From Streptomyces sp. BK340 (lineage in GTDB: Bacteria > Actinomycetota > Actinomycetes > Streptomycetales > Streptomycetaceae), in assembly GCF_007827595.1 (NCBI RefSeq), contig NZ_VISR01000024.1, positions 1-64,000 on the forward strand: 64,000 nt of DNA, written 5' to 3'. A program made the translations under genes and the position numbers. Below the pieces are notes generated by a model. The model searched no databases. It was given only the letters and a program-made list of their open reading frames with translations, and was not told the origin of the DNA. Numbering within the stretch: the stretch's first letter is position 1; every line of letters begins with the position of its first letter. This document shows, piece by piece, positions 41,907 to 50,562 of this stretch.

Positions 41907-44048
41907 TCAGGCCCGGTTCAGCTCGAACCAGACCACCTTGCCGGTGCTCAGCCGGGTCGCACCCCACCGCCGGGCCAGCCGGTTGACCAGGTACAGCCCG
42001 CGGCCGCCCTCGTCCGTGGCCCGTGCCTGGCGCAGCCGCGGCAGCTGCGGGACGTCGTCGCCGACCTCGCAGCGCAGTACGTCGGTACGCAGCAGACGGA
42101 GCGTCACCGGCCGGGAGGCGTAGCGCACGGCGTTCGTGACCACCTCGCTGACCAGCAGCTCCACCGAGTCCGTCAGCTCCTCCAGGTCCCAGCGGGCCAG
42201 CGCACGGCGGGCCAGCCGACGGGCCTGGCCGGGGGCCGTCTCCTCCGGATCCAGGGACCAGTACGCCACATCGCTCGGCGCGATCCCGTCGAAGCGGGCC
42301 GCGAGCAGCGCGATGTCGTCGTCCCGGTCGCCCGGGCCCAGCATGTCCAGCACCTCGTCGCACAGGGCCTCGAGGGGCGGCGGATGGTCCGGGCCGGTCA
42401 ACTGGGCGGTCGCGGCGAGCCGCTCGCGCAGCTGCTCTATGCCGGTCCACACGTCCCGCAGCCGGGACTCCACCAGGCCGTCGGTGTACAGCAGCAGCGT
42501 GGCCCCGGCCGGTGCGTCCAGCTCGACCGCCTCGAAGTCCACCCCGCCGACGCCGATCGGCGCGCCCGGCGGCACCCTGAGCACCTCCGCGCGGCCGCCC
42601 AGGTGCAGCAGAACGGGCGGCGGATGACCGGCGTTGGCGATGGTGATGCGGTGCGTGACCGGGTCGTAGACGGCGTACAGGCAGGTCGCCATGCGGTCGG
42701 TGCCCAGCCGCTGCGCCTGCTCGTCCAGGTGGTGCAGCACCTCCTGCGGAGGCAGGTCGAGCCCGGCCAGGGTCTGAGCCGTGGTGCGCAGCTGGCCCAT
42801 GATCGCCGCCGACGTCATGGAGTGCCCCATGACGTCACCGACCACCAGCGCGACCCGGCTGCCGGGCAGCGGGATCGCGTCGTACCAGTCGCCGCCCACC
42901 CGCGCGGTCTCCGCGGCCGGCAGATAGCGAGAGGCCAGCCGCACCCCGGTCGGGCGGGGCAGGGTCTCGGGCAGCATGGTGCGCTGCAGCTCGTCGGCGA
43001 TGTAGGCCTCCCGGCCGTACAGCACCGCCTTGTCGATGCCGAGCGCGCTGTGCGTGGCGAGCTGGGCGGCCACCAGCAGGTCGTCCGCCTCGAACGCCAT
43101 CCGCTCCGGACGGCGCAGGAACAGCGCCGCGCCGATCACCCGGCGCCGGCCGCGCAGCGGCGCGAGGATCGCGTGCTGCCCGCTCGGTACGACCGCCTCG
43201 CCGCCCTCGCCGAGCAGCTCGGGCAGCGCGGCCCGGGCGGCGGGCGCGTCGGCGAACACCGGCCGCACCCCGCGCAGCACCTCGTTCAGGGCGCCGCCAG
43301 GGCGCACCTCGCACAGCTCGGTCGTCAGCGACGACAGGTCGGAGAGCGCCGACGGCTCGGGCTCCGGCTCCGGGAACGGCGGGAGCAGCAGGCCCTCGGT
43401 GTCCCGTTCGTCCGGTATCCGGTCGGTACGGCGCAGCCGCAGCACCACCGGCCCGGTGGGCCGCTCGTCACCGACCGGCAGCGGGTCGCGCAGATAGACG
43501 AGGATCGCGTCGGAGAACGTCGGCACGGTGGCGCGGCACAGCCCCATCACGATCTCGTCCAGATCGATGCCACGGGCGATCCGCCGGGTCGCCGCGCCCA
43601 CGAACCTGAGCCGGTCCCCGTCGCGCCGCATCGGCATCGGCCGCCCCGGCGGCAGCCCCCGCCCGGTACGGCGCTCCTGGCCGCCCGGCGCCCGCTCCTC
43701 CTCGGCGCCCGGCTGCGGCGGAATGGCTTCCGGCGCGGGGCGCGGGCGGTGGTCCCCCACGCTCGAATTCCCTCGCGCGGGAGGTGCCCCCATCGGCTCC
43801 GCGGTGGCGGGCTGGGAGTGCTCCGGGCCGTTGACTGGGGGCTCCTTCCCCTTGTTCCCCTTGCCGCAGGGCGCGGTCGTCCCGGGGCCGGAGGGCGGTC
43901 CGTCCGCCCGGGCCTGTGCCGGTAAGGCCGAGGTGCCGGGCGGCTTCTGGGTACGCAAGAGCGCCCCGCGGGCCTCCGCGGGGTCGGCGCCGGGCTGCGG
44001 GCGCTCGTAGGAGGAGATGGGGTGCTCCGTCACGCGTGTCGAATCCAT
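41907..44048 (-). CDS. SpoIIE-type PP2C phosphatase with GAF-like and kinase-like domains
   Basis: A 713-residue signalling protein. A long Pro/Gly/Ala-rich disordered head (about 1-140) leads to a GAF-type sensor (about 155-345), a PP2C/SpoIIE phosphatase domain (about 360-575) with VGGDWYDAIPLPG, VVGDVMGHSM and GDRDDDIALL metal-binding acidic residues, and a HATPase_c anti-sigma-type kinase domain (about 590-710) with LLVSEVVTNAVRYA and GRGLYLVNRLARRWG. Such proteins release or bind sigma factors by (de)phosphorylating anti-sigma antagonists. No anti-sigma or sigma gene is next to it. Confidence 0.9.
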   Translation of the reverse strand: MDSTRVTEHPISSYERPQPGADPAEARGALLRTQKPPGTSALPAQARADGPPSGPGTTAPCGKGNKGKEPPVNGPEHSQPATAEPMGAPPARGNSSVGDHRPRPAPEAIPPQPGAEEERAPGGQERRTGRGLPPGRPMPMRRDGDRLRFVGAATRRIARGIDLDEIVMGLCRATVPTFSDAILVYLRDPLPVGDERPTGPVVLRLRRTDRIPDERDTEGLLLPPFPEPEPEPSALSDLSSLTTELCEVRPGGALNEVLRGVRPVFADAPAARAALPELLGEGGEAVVPSGQHAILAPLRGRRRVIGAALFLRRPERMAFEADDLLVAAQLATHSALGIDKAVLYGREAYIADELQRTMLPETLPRPTGVRLASRYLPAAETARVGGDWYDAIPLPGSRVALVVGDVMGHSMTSAAIMGQLRTTAQTLAGLDLPPQEVLHHLDEQAQRLGTDRMATCLYAVYDPVTHRITIANAGHPPPVLLHLGGRAEVLRVPPGAPIGVGGVDFEAVELDAPAGATLLLYTDGLVESRLRDVWTGIEQLRERLAATAQLTGPDHPPPLEALCDEVLDMLGPGDRDDDIALLAARFDGIAPSDVAYWSLDPEETAPGQARRLARRALARWDLEELTDSVELLVSEVVTNAVRYASRPVTLRLLRTDVLRCEVGDDVPQLPRLRQARATDEGGRGLYLVNRLARRWGATRLSTGKVVWFELNRA

Positions 44049-44337
44049 CCGTCCGGGGCTGCGCGCCGGGCGCGCAGATGGTCCCGCCGAAATCCCGATA
44101 CCCGGAATACGTGCCCCAGGAACGGAATTCCCGCGTGGTCAGAGGTTGTTCCTGTGCCGCCGAAGAACCCGCCCGGGCCAGGGCAGGCCCCGGTGGTGTT
44201 GCCCTCGTACCCCTTGCTCACGTCCTGCCGCCCCTCGGTGACGTCTGGTCAAGCCCGGCGCACGCTCCGGTAGTTGCTGTCGCGCCCCCTTGCGGAGGAC
44301 GATCCTACGGTTGTGGACCGGGGGCGCATCAAGGGTC

Positions 44338-45027
44338 TCATGAGGACACGTGCGCGGGCGTACGGTCCCAGTCCTCGGGGAGTGACGGTACCGCCCAGGA
44401 GGGGTCCGGGCGCCAGTGCTGCCAGCCGTCCGAGAACGGCGGGCCCCAGGCGCCGATCGCCTCCACCGCGGCCCGGCCTGCCGCCCGTACCTGCCCGGCG
44501 GTCGCCGCGTCCATCAGCCCGTCCCGCTGGGCCTGCGCGAACTCGTCCTCGTCGCGCCAGTGCCAACCGCGGTCCGGGTTCACCGAGATGTCCAGGTAGT
44601 AGTCCACGGAGTCCACGCCGCCCGCCCAACGGGCCAGCGGCTGCTCCAGGTTGACGTACCAGTTCTTGAAGCGCCAGCCCGGCTCCCAGAACAGCCACAC
44701 CGACCAGGGCTCGCCGGGCCGGGCCAGTTTCAGCACGCCCGTGCCGAACCACCGGCCCCGCTGCACCGAACGCGGCTTGGTGTAGCGGGTCTCCAGCGGC
44801 TCCAGATGGACGGGCGTGCCGTCGGCCAGCACCGGCTTGACGCACTCGGTGCCGGGCGCCAGCCACACCGCGAGCAGCTCCTCGTCGTCCCGGACGACGG
44901 TGACGGGCCGCGCGATGTGGAGGTGCTCACCGGCGTTCTGCCGGTACCGCCACAGGATCCCGGTACCGGGGGTCCAGTACGTCGCAGGCTCCGCCGCCAC
45001 TCGTCTCACCGCTCCGTCGTCCGTCAT
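44338..45027 (-). CDS. DUF402 family (nucleotide phosphatase-like) protein
   Basis: A 229-residue protein with a DUF402 domain (about 85-200): the FWEPGWRFKNWYVNLEQPL stretch, DYYLDISVNPDRGWHWRDEDEF (metal-binding acidic residues) and a C-terminal helix. DUF402 proteins include nucleoside tri/diphosphatases and FomD-like hydrolases, so phosphate-ester hydrolysis is likely. A TAATAT hexamer ends 6 nt before the ATG (minus strand), which suggests a leaderless transcript. Confidence 0.82.
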   Translation of the reverse strand: MTDDGAVRRVAAEPATYWTPGTGILWRYRQNAGEHLHIARPVTVVRDDEELLAVWLAPGTECVKPVLADGTPVHLEPLETRYTKPRSVQRGRWFGTGVLKLARPGEPWSVWLFWEPGWRFKNWYVNLEQPLARWAGGVDSVDYYLDISVNPDRGWHWRDEDEFAQAQRDGLMDAATAGQVRAAGRAAVEAIGAWGPPFSDGWQHWRPDPSWAVPSLPEDWDRTPAHVSS

Positions 45028-45033
45028 GCACAG

Positions 45034-45039
45034 ATATTA
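45034..45039 (-). promoter_or_regulatory. -10 element for leaderless DUF402 gene
   Basis: TAATAT on the minus strand, separated by 6 nt from the ATG at 45027; there is no ribosome site between, so the start codon may be the transcript's first base. Confidence 0.6.
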
Positions 45040-45099
45040 GGTGCCGCAGGCATACGACGCTGCGGCGGACGTCACGGTTCAGCGGGGCTGCACCACTTG

Positions 45100-46485
45100 T
45101 TACGGGTGCGTCATCCGCAGGACATCCAGTGCCTCGTCCAGTTGCTCCAGGGTGAGGGCGCCGCGCTCCACGTACCCGCTCTCCAGCACGACCTCGCGGA
45201 TGGTCTTCCGCTCGGCCAGGGACTTCTTGGCGACCTTCGCGGCCTCCTCGTAGCCGATGTACTTGTTCAGCGGGGTCACCACGGAGGGTGACGACTCGGC
45301 GTACTCGCGAGTCCGTTCGCGGTCGGCGACGATGCCGTCGACGGTGCGGTCGGCCAGCAGCCGTGAGACGTTGGCGAGCAGCCGCACGGATTCCAGGACG
45401 TTCTTCGCGATCACCGGGAGCATGACGTTCAGCTCGAAGTTCCCGGCGGCGCCGGCGGTGGCGATGGTCGCGTCGTTGCCGATCACCTGGGCCGCGACCA
45501 TGAGCACGGCCTCCGGGATCACCGGGTTGACCTTGCCCGGCATGATCGAGGAGCCCGGCTGCAGGTCGGGCAGCCGGATCTCGGCCAGCCCGGTGCGCGG
45601 CCCGGACGCCATCCAGCGCAGATCGTTGGCGATTTTCGTCAGTCCGACCGCGATCGTGCGCAGCTGCCCGCTGGTCTCCACGATCCCGTCCCGGGCGCCC
45701 TGCGCCTCGAAGTGGTCCCGGGCCTCGGTGAACGGCAGCCCGGTGGCCCGCGCGACCTCCCTGATCACCGCGGCGGAGAACCCGGGCGGCGTGTTGATCC
45801 CGGTCCCGACGGCCGTGCCGCCCAGCGGCAGTTCGGCCAGCCGGGGCAGCGAGGCGCGCAGCCGCTCGACGCCGTACCGCACCTGGGCCGCGTACCCGCC
45901 GAACTCCTGCCCCAGCGTCACCGGTGTCGCGTCCATGAGATGCGTCCGCCCGGACTTCACGACGTCCGCGAACTCCTCGGACTTGCGGGTCAGGGAGTCG
46001 GCGAGGTGTTCCAGCGCCGGGATCAGATCGTGGGTGACAGCGCCGGTGGCGGCGATGTGGATGGACGACGGGAACACGTCGTTGGACGACTGCGAGGCGT
46101 TGACGTGGTCGTTCGGGTGCACGTCCCGGCCGAGCCGCTCGGTGGCGAGGGTGGCGACGACCTCGTTGGTGTTCATGTTGGACGAGGTCCCGGACCCGGT
46201 CTGGAACACGTCGACGGGGAAGTGCTCGTCCCACTTCCCGTCGGCGACCTCGGCGGCCGCCTCCTGGATCGCCTCCGCGACGTCCTTGTCCAGTACCTCC
46301 AGCTCGGCGTTCACCTTCGCCGCGGCCGCCTTGATCCGGGCCAGCGCCTCGATGTGCGCCCGCTCGATCCGCTGCCCGGAGACGGGGAAGTTCTCGACGG
46401 CACGCTGGGTCTGGGCCCGCCACTTGGCGTGGGCGGGGACCCGGACCTCACCCATGGAGTCGTGCTCGATGCGGTATTCGCTCAT
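45100..46485 (-). CDS. fumC: Class II fumarate hydratase
   Basis: A 461-residue fumarase of the oxygen-stable, iron-independent class, interconverting fumarate and malate. It shows TGSGTSSNMNTNEVVA near residue 97, the flexible signature loop GSSIMPGKVNPVI (about 315), and the catalytic His region RTHLMDATPVTLGQEFGGY. The length is typical. It is followed downstream by a different, Fe-S fumarase at 47348, an unusual pairing. The ATG (MSEYRIEHDSMGE) has no strong ribosome site in view. Confidence 0.93.
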   Translation of the reverse strand: MSEYRIEHDSMGEVRVPAHAKWRAQTQRAVENFPVSGQRIERAHIEALARIKAAAAKVNAELEVLDKDVAEAIQEAAAEVADGKWDEHFPVDVFQTGSGTSSNMNTNEVVATLATERLGRDVHPNDHVNASQSSNDVFPSSIHIAATGAVTHDLIPALEHLADSLTRKSEEFADVVKSGRTHLMDATPVTLGQEFGGYAAQVRYGVERLRASLPRLAELPLGGTAVGTGINTPPGFSAAVIREVARATGLPFTEARDHFEAQGARDGIVETSGQLRTIAVGLTKIANDLRWMASGPRTGLAEIRLPDLQPGSSIMPGKVNPVIPEAVLMVAAQVIGNDATIATAGAAGNFELNVMLPVIAKNVLESVRLLANVSRLLADRTVDGIVADRERTREYAESSPSVVTPLNKYIGYEEAAKVAKKSLAERKTIREVVLESGYVERGALTLEQLDEALDVLRMTHP

Positions 46486-46700
46486 GCCGGTGTCAGCGAT
46501 CGGGGCGCGGCGGTTGTTCCGGAGCGTGGGCCGCGCGGGGTGGGGGGAGCGCGGCCTGCTGCATTGGCACCACCGACGTCACCGGGTCGGGGGACTGCCC
46601 CACCGGCTGCCGGGCCGGACATCACGGATAAATGTGACTATCGCCTAAAGGTGACAGGGCGACTCCCCGCCGTCACCACGGCTGGCAGGAGGACCGATCG

Positions 46701-47066
46701 ATGAACCTCACTCCGAAGCGCCTGCTCGGCGCCACCGCGGCGGTGTCCATAGGCGCGGCGGCTCTGCTGGGCGCGGGCGCCGGTACCGCCGGCGCCGCCG
46801 GCAGGGCCTACTGCGACCGTGCCGAGCGGCCCGTCTGGAGCGGCGACCCCAGCCGCAACGTGACCGGCCACGGCTGCAGCATGCCGTCCAACGGGCGCCG
46901 CTGGTACACCGTCGAGATCGACACCCTCGTGCTGCCCCATCACAAGACGGACTACCGGAAGGGTCCGGTCGACCGGACCGTGACGCTGCACGACAGAACG
47001 ATCAGGTGCATGGGTTACACCACCAGCGGCGACACGGTGAACTGGTTCGGCTGCGTACCCCACTGA
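46701..47066 (+). CDS. Small secreted protein of unknown function
   Basis: A 121-residue exported protein. The signal peptide spans about residues 1-31 (LLGATAAVSIGAAALLGAGAG, cleavage near AGA-AG). The mature part has four cysteines (CDRAERP, HGCSMPSN, IRCMGY, GCVPH) that could form two disulfides. It has an ATG with AGGAGG 7-10 nt upstream. No family is recognised. It stands alone, followed by a perfect palindrome and a repeat region. Confidence 0.75.
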   Translation: MNLTPKRLLGATAAVSIGAAALLGAGAGTAGAAGRAYCDRAERPVWSGDPSRNVTGHGCSMPSNGRRWYTVEIDTLVLPHHKTDYRKGPVDRTVTLHDRTIRCMGYTTSGDTVNWFGCVPH

Positions 47067-47076
47067 CACATGGACC

Positions 47077-47098
47077 GGGGCCGGTCCGGACCGGCCCC
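47077..47098. terminator. 22-base perfect palindrome (terminator)
   Basis: GGGGCCGGTCC followed directly by GGACCGGCCCC, an 11-bp self-complementary stem just after the secreted-protein gene. Confidence 0.75.
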
Positions 47099-47107
47099 GC
47101 CCGTCGG

Positions 47108-47190
47108 TCAGGCCAGTCCCGGCCCCCGTACCGGAATCGAGGTGAACGTCGGCTGGGGCGCCGGGTCCTGGAAGGAGACGTTCGACGTGT
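47108..47190 (-). pseudogene. Remnant of the 3' end of a class I fumarase gene
   Basis: On the minus strand this codes for the C-terminal end of a class I fumarase, in frame to a stop: NVSFQDPAPQPTFTSIPVRG (then PGLA and stop). The intact gene at 47348-49018 ends in DFFQDPAPAPTFTSIPVRG, PGLA. Only about 27 codons remain, upstream of which the frame runs into a dispersed repeat. Many silent differences show that it is an old copy. Confidence 0.75.
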
Positions 47191-47210
47191 TCGCCGGGCG
47201 GCACCACTCG

Positions 47211-47307
47211 GCCCGTCCGGCGTTCGAGGACGAGGCCGTCCAGGCCGAAGCGGGTCCGGGGCGCAGCCCCAGCGGGGGAGAAGGGGCGGAGCCCCCGGGG
47301 ACGGGGA
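47211..47307 (+). repeat. Dispersed Streptomyces repeat, copy 2
   Basis: It begins GCCCGTCCGGCGTTCGAGGA and matches 30464-30535 closely, ending in C/G-rich inverted repeats (GGGGCGCAGCCCC, GGGGCGGAGCCCC). It lies between the fumarase-end remnant and the intact fumarase gene. Confidence 0.8.
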
Positions 47308-47347
47308 CGGCGGGGGCGAATTCCGTCCCCGGCCGCCCCGAAAGGCA

Positions 47348-49018
47348 CTACGCGAGCCCAGGCCCCCGCACCGGAATGGAAGTGAACGTCGGAGCCGGAG
47401 CGGGATCCTGGAAGAAGTCGTTGCCCTTGTCGTCCACGACGACGAACGCCGGGAAGTCCTCGACCTCGATCTTCCAGACGGCCTCCATGCCCAGCTCCTC
47501 GTACTCGAGGACCTCGACCTTCTTGATGCAGTCCTGGGCGAGGCGGGCGGCCGGACCGCCGATCGAGCCGAGGTAGAAGCCGCCGTGCGTGCCGCAGGCG
47601 TCGGTGACCTGCTTGCTGCGGTTGCCCTTGGCCAGCATCACCTTGGAACCGCCCGCCGCCTGGAACTGCTCGACGTAGGAGTCCATGCGGCCGGCCGTGG
47701 TCGGGCCGAAGGAACCGGACGCGTAACCCTCGGGGGTCTTGGCCGGGCCCGCGTAGTAGACCGGGTGGTCCTTCAGGTACTGCGGCATCTCCTCGCCCGC
47801 GTCCAGGCGCTCCTTGATCTTGGCGTGCGCGATGTCGCGGGCCACGACCAGCGGGCCGGTCAGGGACAGCCGGGTCTTGACCGGGTACTTGGTCAGCTCG
47901 GCGAGGATCGTGTCCATCGGCTGGTTGAGGTCGATCTTCACCACGTCGGAGGACTCGTCGAGGTGCTCGTCCGTGGTCTCCGGCAGGAAGCGCGCCGGGT
48001 CCGTCTCCAGCTGCTCCAGGAAGACGCCCTCGGCCGTGATCTTGGCGACGGCCTGGCGGTCGGCCGAGCAGGAGACGGCGATGGCGACGGGGCAGGACGC
48101 GCCGTGGCGGGGCAGGCGGACCACGCGGACGTCGTGGCAGAAGTACTTGCCGCCGAACTGCGCGCCGATGCCGATCTTCTGCGTCAGCTCGAAGACCTTC
48201 TCCTCCAGCTCCTTGTCCCGGAAGCCGTGGCCCAGTGCCGAGCCCTCGGCGGGGATCTCGTCCAGGTAGTGCGCGGAGGCGTACTTCGCGGTCTTCAGCG
48301 CGTACTCGGCGCTCGTACCGCCGACGACGATGGCCAGGTGGTACGGCGGGCAGGCGGCCGTACCGAGCGAACGGATCTTCTCCTCCAGGAACTTCATCAT
48401 GGAGGCCTCGTTCAGGACGGCCTTCGTCTCCTGGTACAGGAAGGACTTGTTGGCCGAGCCGCCGCCCTTCGCCATGAACAGGAACTTGTAGGCGCCGCCG
48501 TCGGTCGCGTACAGCTCGATCTGGGCCGGCAGGTTGGAGCCGGTGTTCTTCTCCTCCCACATGGTGAGCGGAGCCATCTGCGAGTAGCGCAGGTTCAGCT
48601 TGGTGTAGGCGTCGTAGATGCCGTGCGACAGGTGCTTCTCGTCCGTGCCCTCGGTGAGGACGTTCTGGCCGCGCTTGCCCATGACGATCGCCGTGCCGGT
48701 GTCCTGGCACATCGGGAGCACGCCCGCCGCCGCGATGTTCGCGTTCTTCAGCAGGTCGAGCGCGACGAACTTGTCGTTGCCCGACGCCTCCGGGTCGTCG
48801 ATGATGCGGCGCAGCTGCGCCAGGTGCGCCGGGCGCAGGTAGTGCTGGATGTCGTGGATGGCCTCCGCGGCCAGCTTGCGCAGCGCCTCCGGCTCCACCT
48901 TGAGGAACGTCCGCCCGTCCGGTCCCTCGACGGTGGACACGCCCTCCGAGGTCACCAGCCGGTACGGGGTGGTGTCCTCGCCCTGGGGGAGCAGATCGGT
49001 GTACGCGAACTCAGGCAT
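47348..49018 (-). CDS. fumB: Class I (Fe-S) fumarate hydratase
   Basis: A 556-residue Fe-S fumarase fused as alpha and beta domains, as in FumA/FumB. The cluster cysteines sit in PMCQDTGT (about 105), TAACPPYHL (about 224) and AVSCSAD (about 318). The C-terminal domain has VTDACGTHGGFYLGSIGG. It catalyses fumarate-malate hydration in the TCA cycle; the cluster makes it oxygen-sensitive. The ATG at 49018 lies in a divergent region with the DUF1707 gene. The 3' end is duplicated as a remnant at 47108-47190. Confidence 0.95.
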   Translation of the reverse strand: MPEFAYTDLLPQGEDTTPYRLVTSEGVSTVEGPDGRTFLKVEPEALRKLAAEAIHDIQHYLRPAHLAQLRRIIDDPEASGNDKFVALDLLKNANIAAAGVLPMCQDTGTAIVMGKRGQNVLTEGTDEKHLSHGIYDAYTKLNLRYSQMAPLTMWEEKNTGSNLPAQIELYATDGGAYKFLFMAKGGGSANKSFLYQETKAVLNEASMMKFLEEKIRSLGTAACPPYHLAIVVGGTSAEYALKTAKYASAHYLDEIPAEGSALGHGFRDKELEEKVFELTQKIGIGAQFGGKYFCHDVRVVRLPRHGASCPVAIAVSCSADRQAVAKITAEGVFLEQLETDPARFLPETTDEHLDESSDVVKIDLNQPMDTILAELTKYPVKTRLSLTGPLVVARDIAHAKIKERLDAGEEMPQYLKDHPVYYAGPAKTPEGYASGSFGPTTAGRMDSYVEQFQAAGGSKVMLAKGNRSKQVTDACGTHGGFYLGSIGGPAARLAQDCIKKVEVLEYEELGMEAVWKIEVEDFPAFVVVDDKGNDFFQDPAPAPTFTSIPVRGPGLA

Positions 49019-49155
49019 CTCAGCCCATTCCTCACTCTGACGGACGACCGCCCGCCGACGCTGGCGGGCCTCACCAGCGTAGAACCTGCCACCGACACGG
49101 AACCTGTGAGGTAAGGCTCAGTTCCGGGACACGCGGGCCGCTCCGGCCCCCTAGT

Positions 49156-49169
49156 CGCGATCTATCGCG
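49156..49169. promoter_or_regulatory. Palindrome CGCGAT-CT-ATCGCG near a promoter
   Basis: A 6-bp palindrome with a 2-base spacer, about 20 bases before the start of the DUF1707 gene, in or near its -35 region. It could be a repressor site. The regulator is unknown. Confidence 0.5.
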
Positions 49170-49175
49170 TTTCGG

Positions 49176-49181
49176 TACGCT
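49176..49181 (+). promoter_or_regulatory. -10 element for leaderless DUF1707 gene
   Basis: TACGCT, 6 nt before the GTG at 49188; no ribosome site is seen, so the mRNA is probably leaderless. Confidence 0.6.
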
Positions 49182-49187
49182 GCTGCC

Positions 49188-49889
49188 GTGGACCTTCAGA
49201 AGCACGCCCAGACCCAGGACAGCGCGCCGCGCGTGTCCGAACTGCGCGCCTCGGACGCCGACCGTGACCGTGTCGCCGACATCCTCCGCGAGGCCCTGGC
49301 CGAGGGCCGGCTGACCGCGGACGAGCACGCCGAGCGCGTGGACGGGGTGCTGCACGCCAAGACGGTCGGCGAGCTGGAGGTCTTCATCCGCGACCTCCCG
49401 GCCGCCCACCAGCAGCCCGCGCCCCCGGCCTACACGCCCGTCCCGCCGCGCCCCGCACCCGGCGCGATCCCCGCCGAGGCCGACGCCAACGTCGTGGCCG
49501 TCTTCAGCAGCGCGGTGCGCCGGGGCCGCTGGCGCGCCGGCCGCCGGCTGCACGCGTACTCGGTCTTCGGCTCGGTCGAGATCGACCTGAGCGAGGCGAT
49601 CTTCGAGTACCAGCAGGTCGTGATCAAGGCCGTCTCGGTCTTCGGCGACGTCCAGATCCGCGTCCCGGAGAACGTCTCGCTGCGCGGCACGGGCGGTGGT
49701 GTGCTGGGCAACTTCGAGGTGGACACGCTGGATTCGGTCGAGTCGGACGCGCCCGTGGTCTACGTCGACGGGTGGGCCGTACTGGGCAACGTCGAGGCGC
49801 GGCCCAAGCGCGGCCGGCGCGTGTCGGACATCCTCGACCGGGTCCAGGACAGGGTCGACAGGAAGCTGCGCAAACACCTGGACCGTTGA
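49188..49889 (+). CDS. DUF1707 domain protein with LiaF-like C-terminus
   Basis: A 233-residue protein. The DUF1707 domain (about 17-68, LRASDADRDRVADILREALAEGRLT) is followed by a Pro-rich linker (about 72-95), and a C-terminal LiaF-like beta domain (about 95-210) with VFSSAVRRGRWRAGRRLHA and VVIKAVSVFGDVQIRVPE. No transmembrane helix is present. DUF1707 and SHOCT-like proteins are linked to envelope-stress sensing. It appears leaderless and transcribed divergently from fumB. Confidence 0.85.
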   Translation: MDLQKHAQTQDSAPRVSELRASDADRDRVADILREALAEGRLTADEHAERVDGVLHAKTVGELEVFIRDLPAAHQQPAPPAYTPVPPRPAPGAIPAEADANVVAVFSSAVRRGRWRAGRRLHAYSVFGSVEIDLSEAIFEYQQVVIKAVSVFGDVQIRVPENVSLRGTGGGVLGNFEVDTLDSVESDAPVVYVDGWAVLGNVEARPKRGRRVSDILDRVQDRVDRKLRKHLDR

Positions 49890-50063
49890 CGGTCGCGAAT
49901 CCGCCGGTGGCCGGAGGGCCGCGGACCCGCCGCCGAGGGTGCCCGGGGGCGTGAACAAGCCGCCGCGCGCCTGCGGTTGGAAACGCTGTGCATAGGCGCG
50001 CGCACAGCGGGTAGGCCTTGCTGCATCGTCGCTCACTCGCGAAGCCGTCGTCAGGAGTAGACC

Positions 50064-50438
50064 GTGCTGCAACCGCCGCATTCGTCCTTGCAGGTCGCTG
50101 CCGTTCCGGCCCAGCGGGTGCCCGCGCGCGACCGGGACCAAGACGCACCCTGGCACACCGAGGCGGTGTGCCGGCGGGACGAGGCCGGTCTGTTCTTCGC
50201 CCCGTCCAAGGAGCCGACGGCCGCCCGGCTGTCCCGCGAGGAGGCGGCCAAGCGCGTCTGCGCGCGCTGTCCGGTCATGGTCGAGTGCCGCGAACACGCC
50301 CTCCTGCAGCCCGAGCCGTACGGCGTCTGGGGCGGCCTGACGGCAGCGGAACGCCGAGTGGTCCTGGCCAGGCGGCGCAGGCGCGAGGTGGAACTGAAGA
50401 AGGCGGCACGCGCGACGACGAACCGCATAGCGGGTTGA
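50064..50438 (+). CDS. wblI: WhiB-family iron-sulfur regulator
   Basis: A 124-residue WhiB-like protein. The four cluster cysteines are C36 (AVCRRDEAG), C66 and C69 (RVCARCPVM) and C75 (VECREHAL), followed by the GVWGG turn (YGVWGGLT, about 87-93) and a basic C-terminal tail (ARRRRREVELKK) for DNA binding. The start GTG has AGGAG 7 nt upstream. An inverted repeat CGCTGTGC/GCACAGCG lies at 49984-50009. The symbol follows the position of WblI in S. coelicolor (SCO5046, from memory, beside glpX). Confidence 0.9.
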   Translation: MLQPPHSSLQVAAVPAQRVPARDRDQDAPWHTEAVCRRDEAGLFFAPSKEPTAARLSREEAAKRVCARCPVMVECREHALLQPEPYGVWGGLTAAERRVVLARRRRREVELKKAARATTNRIAG

Positions 50439-50451
50439 TCTTCGGCAAGGG

Positions 50452-50475
50452 GCGCCCCCTCCGCACCGGGGGCGC
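50452..50475. terminator. Terminator hairpin after wblI
   Basis: GCGCCCCC and GGGGGCGC form an 8-bp stem with an 8-nt loop, followed by TTCCTC. Confidence 0.7.
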
Positions 50476-50483
50476 TTCCTCGC

Positions 50484-50550
50484 TTGTCGGCGCAGGGAAC
50501 TGCGCGGTCGGCCACGACGGACTCGTACCCGCCGGCGCACGCGCAGCCCT
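50484..50550. repeat. Probable dispersed repeat between wblI and glpX
   Basis: The stretch with GCAGGGAACTGCGCGGTCGG and CCACGACGG resembles the commonly dispersed Streptomyces intergenic sequence that has GGGAACTGCGCGACCAGCC. There is only one copy in this window, so the call rests on memory. Confidence 0.5.
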
Positions 50551-50562
50551 CCGACGCCAGTG

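Noticed and set aside
44049..44337. Possible small gene between the SpoIIE-type and DUF402 genes
   Set aside because: Several short frames exist in both directions, but none has a ribosome site with a sensible product.
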